A stretch of DNA of 64,000 nt from NCBI GenBank assembly GCA_015233895.1, contig JADFXG010000015.1:1-64000 (forward strand), read 5' to 3'. This stretch comes from Nitrospirota bacterium. GTDB taxonomy: Bacteria; Nitrospirota; Thermodesulfovibrionia; Thermodesulfovibrionales; Magnetobacteriaceae. The notes under the pieces were generated by a model. That model was not told where the DNA came from, searched no databases, and saw nothing but the letters and a program-made list of their open reading frames with translations. Shown in pieces: positions 18,045 through 28,027 of the stretch (its first letter is position 1; each line of letters opens with the position of its first letter). The position numbers and the translations under genes are program-made.

Positions 18045-19931
18045 ATGTGCGGAATCGCAGGAATATTTACTGTGCACTCAGAAAGGCTGATAAATGAGGA
18101 TATCTTGTTAAAAATGGGTAACGCTCTTATCCACAGGGGGCCTGATGACACCGGGTACTACCGGCAAAAACACCTTGCCCTGGTGTTTAAGCGCCTTTCC
18201 ATTGTGGATCTGACAACAGGTAATCAGCCCATGTATAACGAGGATAGAACTATCGTATCGGTCTGTAATGGTGAGATATTCAACTTTTTAGAGCTTAAAG
18301 AAGAACTCATACAGAGAGGGCATATATTTTACACCCACTGCGACGTGGAGGTACTGGTTCATCTGTATGAGGAGCACGGAGATTTTTTTGTCGAAAAACT
18401 AAATGGACAGTTTTCATTTGCTATTTATGATATAAAACGGAAACGGCTACTGCTTGCCAGAGATCAGGCAGGGATAACTCCTCTTTTTTATACCATGGCA
18501 GAGGGCACTTTCGTTTTTGCCTCTGAGATAAAGTCAATACTGTGCCACCATCAAATAAAAAAAGAGGTTGACCTGCGCGGACTTGATCAGGTGTTGTCGT
18601 TTCCTGGGCTGGTTAGCCCAACCACGATGTTTAAGGGAATTTTTAGCCTGAAACCCGGCCACACACTTACCGCCTCAATTGATGAGGGTACAATACGTTT
18701 AAATGTAAAAGAATATTGGGATTTAATATACCCTGAGGAGCGGCAGGCAGATTACCAAATGGATGAGTCCTATTATGTGGAAAGATTAGATGAGATTTTC
18801 AGGCAATCCGTAAACTACAGACTCATGGCTGACGTACCGGTAGGATTTTACCTTAGCGGAGGGCTTGACTCATCCCTGATAGGCGCTGTGATAAAGTCGC
18901 TCAGTCCGGCTGAGAAAAGGCACTCCTTTTCAATAGCCTTTAACGACAGCTCCATAGATGAGAGTGTGTTCCAGAGGCTAATGGCAGACTCTACGGGGTC
19001 AATACATTCGGAGGTGGTTTTTGACTGGCCGGATATAAGCACACGGTTTAAGGATATGATTTACCATGCCGAGTGTCCGGTAAAAGAATCATACAATACG
19101 TGCTCGATGGCACTTTCAAAACTAGTAAGAGAAAACGGCCTTAAAGTGATACTAACCGGTGAGGGTTCAGATGAGCTGTTTGCAGGGTATGTGGGGTATC
19201 GGTTTGACGCACAGCGGGCAGCCGCTCCTGACAGCGGCTATGGCGATACAGAAAAAATGCTTGAGGACGAACAGAGGGAGATACTCTGGGGCGACAGAGA
19301 TTTCTTCTATGAAAAGAATCACTACTCATTCAGAGAAACAAAACTTGCCCTGTACTCTGAAGCTCTGCGTGAGGGATTTGACGGCTTTGATTGCGTCTGT
19401 GACAGCCTTGTGGATAAGTCAAAGCTCATAAACAGACATGTTGTGCACAAACGCTCCTATCTGGATTTTAAACTACGGTTGTCTGACCATCTGGTTGGGG
19501 ACCACGGCGACCGCATGGCTTATGCAAACTCGGTAGAGGCACGCTATCCGTTTTTGGATGTAAACCTTATGGATTTTGCTAAGACTGTGCCTCCTGATTT
19601 AAAGCTGCGCGGGTTTACCGAAAAGTATATAGTTAAGAAAGTTTCCGAAAAATACCTTCCCGAAAGAATCATAAATCGTGAGAAATTTGGTTTTGTAGCC
19701 CCGGGAAGTCCTTTTCTGTTAAAACAGGATATTGAATGGTTAAGCGATACGCTCTCTTATTCAGAAATTAAAAAACAAGGGTATTTTGATCCCAACACAG
19801 TGGAAAGATTAAAGAAGATTTACAAAACAGATGGCTTTACGCTAAATCTGCCCTTTGACAGTGATCTTCTTATGACAGTAATCAGTTTTGGCGTTTTCAT
19901 GGACGTCTTTGATATGCCGCACTTAGGATGA
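18045..19931 (+). CDS. asnB: Asparagine synthetase, glutamine-hydrolysing
   Basis: A 628-residue class II amidotransferase. Cys2 (M-C-G-I-A-G) is the glutaminase nucleophile, followed by RLSIVDL and NGEIFN of the Ntn domain. The synthetase domain has the pyrophosphate loop SGGLDSS (271-277) and the later LTGEGSDE motif. It makes an amide from a carboxylate using ATP and glutamine. In NRPS loci such enzymes either supply Asn or amidate a carboxylate of the product. The neighbouring racemase and an acidic-type adenylation pocket in NRPS-2 make a side-chain amidation role plausible but unproven. Its stop overlaps the racemase start (ATGA), indicating translational coupling. Confidence 0.88.
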   Translation: MCGIAGIFTVHSERLINEDILLKMGNALIHRGPDDTGYYRQKHLALVFKRLSIVDLTTGNQPMYNEDRTIVSVCNGEIFNFLELKEELIQRGHIFYTHCDVEVLVHLYEEHGDFFVEKLNGQFSFAIYDIKRKRLLLARDQAGITPLFYTMAEGTFVFASEIKSILCHHQIKKEVDLRGLDQVLSFPGLVSPTTMFKGIFSLKPGHTLTASIDEGTIRLNVKEYWDLIYPEERQADYQMDESYYVERLDEIFRQSVNYRLMADVPVGFYLSGGLDSSLIGAVIKSLSPAEKRHSFSIAFNDSSIDESVFQRLMADSTGSIHSEVVFDWPDISTRFKDMIYHAECPVKESYNTCSMALSKLVRENGLKVILTGEGSDELFAGYVGYRFDAQRAAAPDSGYGDTEKMLEDEQREILWGDRDFFYEKNHYSFRETKLALYSEALREGFDGFDCVCDSLVDKSKLINRHVVHKRSYLDFKLRLSDHLVGDHGDRMAYANSVEARYPFLDVNLMDFAKTVPPDLKLRGFTEKYIVKKVSEKYLPERIINREKFGFVAPGSPFLLKQDIEWLSDTLSYSEIKKQGYFDPNTVERLKKIYKTDGFTLNLPFDSDLLMTVISFGVFMDVFDMPHLG

Positions 19932-20641
19932 AAAAGAAAATTCTCGGAATATTAGGCGGAATGGGGCCTCTAGCGTCGGCAGAGTTTCTTCTGTCAATTT
20001 ATGAAAACCACGGCTCTCTAACTGTGGAACAGGAAAATCCCGACGTCGTATTATACTCCTTAGCCTCTACAGCAGACAGAACGGCTGCGATACTGGGTAA
20101 TAACGACGACAATCTCTATAGCATACTGAAAGACAATCTGATAAGATTAAAGAGGCAGGGGGTGCACAGGATTATTATATGCTGCTTTACGTCCCATCAC
20201 TTTTTACCCCGCCTCCCAGTGGAATTGACACAGAGTATCGTTTCCATAGTTGATGTGGCACTTAAGGAGATAAAAAAACTAAAGCGTCCTGTACTTTTGC
20301 TTGCTTCACGCGGGTGTTATGAAAAACAGGTGTTTCAGGCATCAAAACTCTTTAGCGATGTCTCAGAGTATATTATAATTCCTGATGAGCATGACAGAGC
20401 AATTGTGCATGATATTATTTATACCAACCTAAAGGTAAATCCCAATAAGAGCCTGGCTTATGAAAAGGTCAGAGCGCTTTTGGTAAAATACAACACTGAC
20501 ACTTTTATAGCAGGTTGCACGGAGTTTCATATGCTAGTCAGATACATGCTGTCAAACCGTATGAACGGTGTGGTTTCTTTTGTAGATCCGCTCCATATAA
20601 TAGCAGAGAACCTGGAGGCTTTTTTAGATGAAAGTTGTTGA
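19928..20641 (+). CDS. Aspartate/glutamate racemase family protein
   Basis: A 237-residue PLP-independent racemase with the opening GILGGMGP motif and both catalytic cysteines: Cys86 in C-F-T-S-H (usually C-N-T-A-H) and Cys197 in GCTEF. The family interconverts L- and D-Asp or Glu. In the microcystin cluster the homologous McyF racemase accompanies an architecture like that of NRPS/PKS-1, so supply of a D-acidic residue to NRPS-2 is a reasonable inference. The gene overlaps asnB by 4 nt and NRPS-2 by 14 nt, the tightest coupling in the operon. The change of Asn to Phe after the first cysteine could alter substrate preference. Confidence 0.85.
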   Translation: MKKKILGILGGMGPLASAEFLLSIYENHGSLTVEQENPDVVLYSLASTADRTAAILGNNDDNLYSILKDNLIRLKRQGVHRIIICCFTSHHFLPRLPVELTQSIVSIVDVALKEIKKLKRPVLLLASRGCYEKQVFQASKLFSDVSEYIIIPDEHDRAIVHDIIYTNLKVNPNKSLAYEKVRALLVKYNTDTFIAGCTEFHMLVRYMLSNRMNGVVSFVDPLHIIAENLEAFLDESC

Positions 20642-23600
20642 CAAAAAAATACTGCACAGGGTTTTAGAGCAGACCGCCGCACTATATCCCGAAAAAACCG
20701 CCATAGAGGACGAAAGTGTATCCGTTTCGTATAAAACATTAAACGAAAGGGCAGATGAGGCGGCAGATGTATTGCTTAACGCAGGACTTGCTAAAGAAGG
20801 CATTGTTGCAACCTTTATTGAAAGCAGTGCCGCGTATGTAACCTCTATAATTGCAGTTATGAAAGCTGGCGGAGTATTTATGCCAATAGGGCTTGATACT
20901 CCATTAAACCGTATAAATTATATGCTTAATAAAACAGCTCCATCCATTGTCGTAACCACCTCTGCAGAGCTGGAAAGAGTCAGAGCCATAGTTAGCGGTA
21001 AAAACGGTAGCAGTGAACCCGCCATACTTGTAATAGATGAAAACCTGAAACTTCAGACTGAAAACGGCGCTCCGGGGCAACGGCAGGCAGGCATAGAACA
21101 TAACCCTGACGACGGCCTCTATATAATGTTTACCTCTGGCTCAACCGGAGAGCCAAAAGCAATTCTTGGCTGCAAAAAAAGCCTGAGCCACTTCATACAC
21201 TGGGAGGCGGGGGAGTTTGCCCTTGATTCATCGGTCAGGGTAAGCCAGATGGCTCCGGTTACTTTTGATGCAAGCCTGAGAGACATATTTGTGCCTCTTT
21301 TAACCGGAGGAACTCTTTGTATTCCACAGATTGAGACAAAAACAGATATGCGCAAACTTCTCTTGTGGCTGAAAAATAGTGCCATAACCGTGCTCCACTG
21401 CGTGCCGTCTCTTTTCAGGGCTATTACAAAGGAGCTGCAATATAATGATAACGGCTCAACACCGCTTCCCTCCCTGCGATACATTCTTATGGCAGGTGAG
21501 CCGCTTTATGAAAGAGATGTAAAAAGATGGATAGACGTTGCTGGACTAAGTACACAGCTTGTAAATCTTTACGGAGCAAGTGAGACCACTCTGATTAAAA
21601 CATTTCACAGAATAACTGAGAAACCTCAGGGCAGCAACGCTATTATTCCGGTAGGAAAGCCAATTTCAAACACGGCAGTATTGATTATCAAAGGAAACCG
21701 CCTTTGTAATATCGGGGAAATTGGAGATATTTACATTAAAACCCCGTTTGCTACAAAAGGCTACTATGAGGAGCCGGAACTAACGGCAAAGAGTTTTGTG
21801 CTAAACCCATTAACAGGCCAAAGCGGTGATATTGTATATAAAACCGGAGATCTTGGCAGATACCTGCCCGATATGGCAGTAGAATTCATTGGCCGCATGG
21901 ACACGCAGGTAAAGGTAAACGGTATCCGAATAGAGCTGGCTGAAATTGAAAAGGCATTGCTTGGGTTTAGTGCAATAGATGAGACTGTTGTTATTGCTAT
22001 TAAAGACAATGAAAACGAAAATACATTGGTCTGTTACTATACTGAAAAAACCGCCGCTACAACCGGTGAGATTGTGAGCTTCCTTGAGTTGACCATTCCA
22101 CATTACATGATACCGGCGTTTTATGTTAGACTTGACACATTTCCGCTAAATATAAACGGTAAAATAGACAAAAAATCTTTGCCAAAACCCGATGAACTCC
22201 TTTATGAAAAGACTGAATGTACGCCACCTGCCACCGAACTTGAAACCTCAATTGAAAGAATATGGGCGGAGGTACTTCAGTTAAAAAGGGTAAGCGTTAC
22301 AGCTCCTTTTTTTGAGACAGGAGGGCAATCGATTAAGGCAACACGAATTGTTTCACGGCTCTACAGAGACCTCAGTGTGGAGGTTAGCCTTAAAGATTTC
22401 TTTGAAAATGACACGATAAGGAAACTGGCTGCTTTCATTTGCACTGCAAAAAAGGTGCAAATGGCAGATATTGAACCGGTTGCCGAAAGTGAGCTTTATG
22501 AGGTGTCAAACGCTCAGCGCCGCCTCTGGATACTTAATAAACTTAAGCCCGAAACAGCAGCCTACAATATGCCCGGAGCTTACCTGTTAAGAGGAAAGCT
22601 TAATATCGATGCTCTTAAAAGCGCATTTTATACCCTCATTGAAAGACACGAGTCTTTAAGAACCACGTTTGTTGAAATAGACTCGGTTCCGATGCAAAAG
22701 ATTAATACCGATGTGCATCAGGTGATTGAGGAAATTGACTTAACTGATAAAATTGACAACGAAGCCATTGCAAGAGAAGTAGCAAGACAAGAGGCAGAGA
22801 CTCCTTTTAGTCTGTCTGAGGGGCCGCTTATAAGAGCTAAGCTCATAAAGCTTGCAGATGAAACTTACGTGTTTATAATAAACATGCACCATATAATAAG
22901 CGATGCTCTCTCTATGCAGGTGCTTACAAAGGAGACAGGAGCACTTTATAACGCCTGTCTGAAGGGTGAGAAAAACCCGCTTGCGCCTTTAAGAATTCAG
23001 TACAAAGACTATACTGCATGGCAAAACGCCCGGCAACGCAGTGCGGCAATGGAACAAAGTAAACTCTACTGGCATAAACAACTTGGCGGTGAGATTACTC
23101 CCCTGACACTCCCTGCCGACAATCCACGCCCGCCGGTTAAAACCTTTAACGGCGATACAGTTGCCATTGTTTTTGATAAGGAATTAGTGTTAAAGCTAAC
23201 AGCTTTTACAAAGGACGCAGGAGCTTCACTTTTTATGTTGCTTCTTTCCATACTTAAAATTATGTTTTTCCGCTATACCACTCAAAACGATATAATTGTC
23301 GGCACAGCGGTAGCAAACAGAAACCTTGAAGAGCTGGAACATCAGATTGGTTTCTTTATTAACACACTGGCTCTCAGAGACAACATATATGCTTATGACA
23401 CGTTTTCCTCAGTGCTTGCCAAAGTTAAGCGGACAAACGAGGAGGCGTTAGAGCACCAGTCATACCCGTTTGACACACTTGTTGATGAGCTGTCTTTAAA
23501 CCGCGACGTAAGCCGCCTGCCCATATTTGATGCGGCTATCAGCCTTAACGATGAGTCCGCTACAGATGATAAGCCAATCCGTGGAATTGAAATCACCGTG

Positions 23601-26600
23601 TTTTTCAATGACTGGAAAACAAGCAAGGTGGATGTTCTTTTTTCTTTTACAAAGTCACAGGAGACACTATCTCTTGAGATAAATTACAACACAGACCTTT
23701 TTAACAAAAATACTATAGTGGCAATGGTGTCACACTTTCAAGTGCTTGCAAAGGAGGCTATCCAAAAGCCTCATGTTAAAATCAGCTCACTTGAGATTAT
23801 GGCGGAAAAGGAAAAACACGCCGTGGTGTTTAAATTTAATGACAATGCCGCCGATTTTCCGTCTGAGACGGCAATCCCTGAACTTTTTAGAACTGTGGCT
23901 ATGAAAACTCCACGTAACATTGCGGTGTCTTGTGAGGGCAGGCACATCACGTATGAGGAGCTTAACTCACTTGCCGGCAGTCTGAGTGCTTATCTTGTAA
24001 ACTCATGCGGCGTGCAGCCATCCGATGTGGTTGGGGTTATGATGAAACGCTCAGACAAAGCGATTGCTACCCTCATTGGAATTATGCGCTCCGGTGCCGT
24101 TTATATGCCGATAGACACAGAGCTTCCCGATGAAAGAGCCGGTTTTATGCTTAAAAACAGCTCCTGCCGCATTGTGATAGCCGATTCCGGTATAGCATCA
24201 AAAGCAGGTATTCACCCTGATATTACAGTAATACCGTTTGAAGCAATTCCTCTGAACAATACGGTTTCCTGTAACATTCCGGCAGATGCAGACTCTGTAG
24301 CCTATCTTCTTTACACCTCAGGTTCAACAGGAAAACCTAAAGGGGTCATGGTAAAACACCGTGGATTTATAAATATGGCACTTGATCAAATAAAAACATT
24401 TGCAATTAATGACACCGATAAGATGCTGCAGTTTGCCTCTCTTTCTTTTGACGCCTCACTGTATGAGACATTTCTTGCCCTATTTGCAGGTGCCTCAGTT
24501 GTAATTGCTAGTAAGGAGACCATAGCCGATACCAAAAGTTTTATAGATTTCATAGAGACAGAGGCGGTTACAGTGGTAACTCTACCTCCGGTGTATCTGA
24601 GCACGCTTAACAAACACCCGCTGCCCTCAGTGCGGACAATTATAACGGCAGGAGAACCGGCAGTCGTTAAGGAAGCGCTCTTTTACGCTCAAACTAAAAA
24701 ATATATAAACGCATACGGCCCCACTGAGGCATCAGTCTGTATTGCTTGCCATGTTGTTGACCCGCACAGGGAATACAGTGGCACTATCCCTATTGGGAAA
24801 CCACTTTCAAACCTCTCAGTCTTTGTGCTTGATGAGTCACTAAATCCTGTACCAATTGGAATAAAGGGGCAGATATGTGTAAGCGGAGTGGGGCTGGCAT
24901 CCGGGTATATAAATGAACCTGAAATGACCTCTGCCGCCTTTGTTCCGCATTTAATTGATACTAAGCAGCGACTTTATTTAACCGGAGACATGGGAAAATG
25001 GCTCCCTGACGGAAGCCTTGAGTTTTACGGCAGGAAGGACAGCCAATTAAAGATACGAGGGTTTAGAATAGAGCCCGGCGAGGTGGAACATGTACTTAAA
25101 GAAGTACCAAATATAGAGAAAGTTTATGTTACTGCCATAAGTTATGACGGTAAGCCAAAGGAGCTTGCAGCATATTTTACAACCGTTTCAAACACATCTG
25201 CGGTTGACACTTATCAACTGAGGACAGCAATAGCTGCTAAACTTCCGGCATATATGATACCAGCACACTTTATACACATAGAGGCCTTTACTCTTAATGT
25301 GAGCGGAAAAATTGACCAAAGCGCTCTGCCTATGCCTGATGAGGCATATCTGCATGACGGTAAAGCTGAGGATAAAACAAAACCCTCTGACCACATACAG
25401 CTTCTGCTTATGGAGGCTTTCACTTCTATACTTGGTAAAAAACACATCGGCATACATGATAATTTCTTTGCAGTTGGTGGTGATTCAATAAAAGCCATAC
25501 AGTTAGCGTCAAAACTTGCCACAGATGGCCTTAGTATCGGGATAAGCCATATTTATCAGCACCCCACAGTTTTCCAATTGGCACCCTTTGCGGGAAAAAA
25601 GAGTTTTAGCATAAAACATGAAGAGCTTACAGGCGCTGTTGTTCCGCTTACGCCTGTTCAATCGTGGTTTTTTGAAAAACACCCTAACACAGCTCATCAC
25701 TTTAATCAGTCTGTTATGCTCAGATGCGCAGAGCGGTTGGATAGCAGCATCATGCAGAGGGTTCTTACTGAAATAATAGAGCATCACGATACACTTAGAA
25801 TGAGCTTTAACCGGTCAAACGGCAAAGTGGTTCAGCAATATGAAAAGGCGATTGAGTTTCCCTTTTTGGAGGTAAATGATTTCAGAGGAATTGCGGGAGC
25901 AATGTCAGAGGTCAGTGCTCATGCAGGAGAGCTTAGTGCTGGTTTTTCACTTGAAAACGCTCCTCTTGTTATAGCAGCCATCTACAAACTTGATGAATGT
26001 GATATGCTGTTTATAACAGCTCATCACCTTGTGGTGGATATGGTTTCGTGGCGCATTCTTTTAGAAGACATTTCTGAGGCTTACGGAGAGGCGATAAAGG
26101 GAGGAGTTTTTAAATTTCCTCAAAAGACAGATTCGTTTAAAACGTGGGCAGACTACCTTGTTTCATACGCAGAAAGTACCGAACTTCTTAATGAAATACC
26201 GTACTGGAGTAGTTTAGATGATACTGGTTTGTGTGAGCTTCCGGTGGATTTCAAAAACCGGGAAAACGGCACACTTTCAGATATTAAACGCACCGGTTTC
26301 TCCCTTAATGAAGCCTATACCGATTTGCTGTTAACCCAGGCAGGGGCCGCATATAACACGGATGTCCCCGATTTGCTCCTTACAGCCCTTTTAAGAGCGC
26401 TTAAACTATGGTGCGGCATAGAACTTGCTGCTATTGACATGGAGTGGCACGGCAGAGGGTGGATTACTGAGGAGATTGATGTATCCCGTACAGTGGGGTG
26501 GTTTACCGCTTTGTACCCTGTAATTGTTACCCTTCCTCAGACGGATAATTTAGGAGCACAGGTTAAGCATGTGAAAGAGGCGCTCCGCAAAACTCCACAG

Positions 26601-27029
26601 AAGGGCATGGGATATGGTATTGTTAAATACATGATGCCGCAGGATTTGAAAAAACCGGTGACATTTAACTTAAAACCGAGAAAGATTTGTTTTAATTACC
26701 TGGGGCAATTTGAGGAACAATCCTCCAACAGTCTGTTTAGAGTGGAAAGCGGCTTTAAGGCAACCGATGTAAGCGCTGATACCGTGTGTCTATACAATAT
26801 GGATGTTAACTCTTACATTTCAGATGGAAAGCTTGATGTGGCAATCTCAATGGACGGCAGCCGTTTTAAACACGAAACGGTTGAGTATGTGAAAGAGTGT
26901 TATGAGAAATCCCTGAAAGAGCTAATTGACCACTGTGCAGGTGTAAAGGCGTCAGAGCTTACACCAGATGACATAGACTATGACGGACTTAGCATAGAGG
27001 ATCTGGACAGGGTATTGGATAACCTTTAG
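20628..27029 (+). CDS. Nonribosomal peptide synthetase A-PCP-C-A-PCP-E
   Basis: A 2133-residue NRPS that starts directly with an A domain (about 5-515; TSGSTGEPK at 168), so it relies on the terminal C of NRPS/PKS-1. The hand-read pocket D-A-R-H-L-A-L-L-I-K resembles the DARH-type codes of microcystin modules that take Asp-like residues. PCP1 has Ser568. C (His754, His755, Asp759) has Ala in place of the usual Gly after the Asp. The second A (about 1075-1580) has pocket D-A-Y-T-I-A-A-V-C-K, very close to known Phe codes. PCP2 has Ser1620. E has HHLVVDM (His1799, His1800, Asp1804; Met for Gly) and the SRTVGWFT motif. Predicted output is acidic residue then D-Phe. Specificities are from my own alignment to GrsA. 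Confidence 0.92.
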   Translation: MKVVDKKILHRVLEQTAALYPEKTAIEDESVSVSYKTLNERADEAADVLLNAGLAKEGIVATFIESSAAYVTSIIAVMKAGGVFMPIGLDTPLNRINYMLNKTAPSIVVTTSAELERVRAIVSGKNGSSEPAILVIDENLKLQTENGAPGQRQAGIEHNPDDGLYIMFTSGSTGEPKAILGCKKSLSHFIHWEAGEFALDSSVRVSQMAPVTFDASLRDIFVPLLTGGTLCIPQIETKTDMRKLLLWLKNSAITVLHCVPSLFRAITKELQYNDNGSTPLPSLRYILMAGEPLYERDVKRWIDVAGLSTQLVNLYGASETTLIKTFHRITEKPQGSNAIIPVGKPISNTAVLIIKGNRLCNIGEIGDIYIKTPFATKGYYEEPELTAKSFVLNPLTGQSGDIVYKTGDLGRYLPDMAVEFIGRMDTQVKVNGIRIELAEIEKALLGFSAIDETVVIAIKDNENENTLVCYYTEKTAATTGEIVSFLELTIPHYMIPAFYVRLDTFPLNINGKIDKKSLPKPDELLYEKTECTPPATELETSIERIWAEVLQLKRVSVTAPFFETGGQSIKATRIVSRLYRDLSVEVSLKDFFENDTIRKLAAFICTAKKVQMADIEPVAESELYEVSNAQRRLWILNKLKPETAAYNMPGAYLLRGKLNIDALKSAFYTLIERHESLRTTFVEIDSVPMQKINTDVHQVIEEIDLTDKIDNEAIAREVARQEAETPFSLSEGPLIRAKLIKLADETYVFIINMHHIISDALSMQVLTKETGALYNACLKGEKNPLAPLRIQYKDYTAWQNARQRSAAMEQSKLYWHKQLGGEITPLTLPADNPRPPVKTFNGDTVAIVFDKELVLKLTAFTKDAGASLFMLLLSILKIMFFRYTTQNDIIVGTAVANRNLEELEHQIGFFINTLALRDNIYAYDTFSSVLAKVKRTNEEALEHQSYPFDTLVDELSLNRDVSRLPIFDAAISLNDESATDDKPIRGIEITVFFNDWKTSKVDVLFSFTKSQETLSLEINYNTDLFNKNTIVAMVSHFQVLAKEAIQKPHVKISSLEIMAEKEKHAVVFKFNDNAADFPSETAIPELFRTVAMKTPRNIAVSCEGRHITYEELNSLAGSLSAYLVNSCGVQPSDVVGVMMKRSDKAIATLIGIMRSGAVYMPIDTELPDERAGFMLKNSSCRIVIADSGIASKAGIHPDITVIPFEAIPLNNTVSCNIPADADSVAYLLYTSGSTGKPKGVMVKHRGFINMALDQIKTFAINDTDKMLQFASLSFDASLYETFLALFAGASVVIASKETIADTKSFIDFIETEAVTVVTLPPVYLSTLNKHPLPSVRTIITAGEPAVVKEALFYAQTKKYINAYGPTEASVCIACHVVDPHREYSGTIPIGKPLSNLSVFVLDESLNPVPIGIKGQICVSGVGLASGYINEPEMTSAAFVPHLIDTKQRLYLTGDMGKWLPDGSLEFYGRKDSQLKIRGFRIEPGEVEHVLKEVPNIEKVYVTAISYDGKPKELAAYFTTVSNTSAVDTYQLRTAIAAKLPAYMIPAHFIHIEAFTLNVSGKIDQSALPMPDEAYLHDGKAEDKTKPSDHIQLLLMEAFTSILGKKHIGIHDNFFAVGGDSIKAIQLASKLATDGLSIGISHIYQHPTVFQLAPFAGKKSFSIKHEELTGAVVPLTPVQSWFFEKHPNTAHHFNQSVMLRCAERLDSSIMQRVLTEIIEHHDTLRMSFNRSNGKVVQQYEKAIEFPFLEVNDFRGIAGAMSEVSAHAGELSAGFSLENAPLVIAAIYKLDECDMLFITAHHLVVDMVSWRILLEDISEAYGEAIKGGVFKFPQKTDSFKTWADYLVSYAESTELLNEIPYWSSLDDTGLCELPVDFKNRENGTLSDIKRTGFSLNEAYTDLLLTQAGAAYNTDVPDLLLTALLRALKLWCGIELAAIDMEWHGRGWITEEIDVSRTVGWFTALYPVIVTLPQTDNLGAQVKHVKEALRKTPQKGMGYGIVKYMMPQDLKKPVTFNLKPRKICFNYLGQFEEQSSNSLFRVESGFKATDVSADTVCLYNMDVNSYISDGKLDVAISMDGSRFKHETVEYVKECYEKSLKELIDHCAGVKASELTPDDIDYDGLSIEDLDRVLDNL

Positions 27030-27040
27030 GAGTTATGAGG

Positions 27041-28027
27041 ATGCAGCAAGATAAAATATCTGGTATAAAGTATCTACTGACTGTGGGAGAACTATCAAAT
27101 TTTACCGGAGACAGTGAAGATGCGGTAAAAGCCTTTTTTCAGCCACAGGAGCTCATAGAGCGCGGAGGCAGAAAGAGCGGTATTGTTCCGGCTGCCGTTA
27201 AGCGCTACTTAAGCCAAAGAGGCGTGGATTACTCTTTCAAAGTGGTGTCTCACATAAATCTGCGAGGCGGCATTGGTAAAACAACTGCCACTGTGACTTG
27301 TGCAACACGGGCTCTGCAGTACGGTTTTAAGGTATGTATAGTTGATCTTGACCCTCAGGGGTCGTCCTCGCTGCTATTTGAGAAAATCCCAAACGATGGG
27401 GAACCTATTTTTTATGATATATGGAAAAACCCTGATAAAATGGTTAAACATGCAATTAAAGATATAGAGGGCACTTTTTCAATAATTCCGTCCTCATTGG
27501 AAAACGCTCTGCTGGACTTGAGTCTGTCTAACCCCGCAGCACAGAAAAACGCCGTCAAAGACGTATGCAAACAGTTGCGTCTGGACGGGTATGACCTTAT
27601 TTTGATTGACTCACCGCCTTCTTTGGGTGTAGCAGTTATCTCTGCCATCTGTGCCTCAGATATCGTTGTGATTCCAATGTGCGAGGATGTTTTTTCACTT
27701 AAGGGGCTTGAGCTAACTCTCAATGAGATAAAGTCCATATGCAGCACTTTTAATCTCACAAGCCCTCAAATAAGAATTCTCTATTCAAAATACGACAGAA
27801 GAGTAAAAATCACTATGGATGTTTTCAATTATCTGTCAGAACGCTATAACAAAGAATTAATTACGGTGCCGATAAGGACAAGCACCGATTTTATAAAAGC
27901 ACTGTCAAAGAGGGAAACCGTCTTTGCAGGGTTTAAAACCAGCACAGCAAGGGAGGACTATGACCAATATGTCAGGCAGTTGCTTGGTATAAAAATTCAG
28001 TCTAAAAACATGGAGAGTGGGAGATGA
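27041..28027 (+). CDS. ParA/MinD-like ATPase with arginine in place of the signature lysine
   Basis: About 65 N-terminal residues resemble a helix-turn-helix region. A ParA-type ATPase follows, with the deviant Walker A NLRGGIGKTT, the DLDPQGSSS switch and the ILIDSPPSLG Walker B region. The usual first lysine (KGG) is Arg75, while the nucleotide-binding Lys80 is kept. ParA proteins position plasmids, chromosomes or large protein bodies; carboxysome-positioning McdA also lacks the signature lysine. The frame opens at ATG 27035, only a few nt from the AGGAG, so ATG 27041 has better spacing. It follows NRPS-2 by 11 nt and overlaps the DUF697 gene by ATGA. A role in placing the megasynthase complex is speculation. 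Confidence 0.8.
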   Translation: MQQDKISGIKYLLTVGELSNFTGDSEDAVKAFFQPQELIERGGRKSGIVPAAVKRYLSQRGVDYSFKVVSHINLRGGIGKTTATVTCATRALQYGFKVCIVDLDPQGSSSLLFEKIPNDGEPIFYDIWKNPDKMVKHAIKDIEGTFSIIPSSLENALLDLSLSNPAAQKNAVKDVCKQLRLDGYDLILIDSPPSLGVAVISAICASDIVVIPMCEDVFSLKGLELTLNEIKSICSTFNLTSPQIRILYSKYDRRVKITMDVFNYLSERYNKELITVPIRTSTDFIKALSKRETVFAGFKTSTAREDYDQYVRQLLGIKIQSKNMESGR

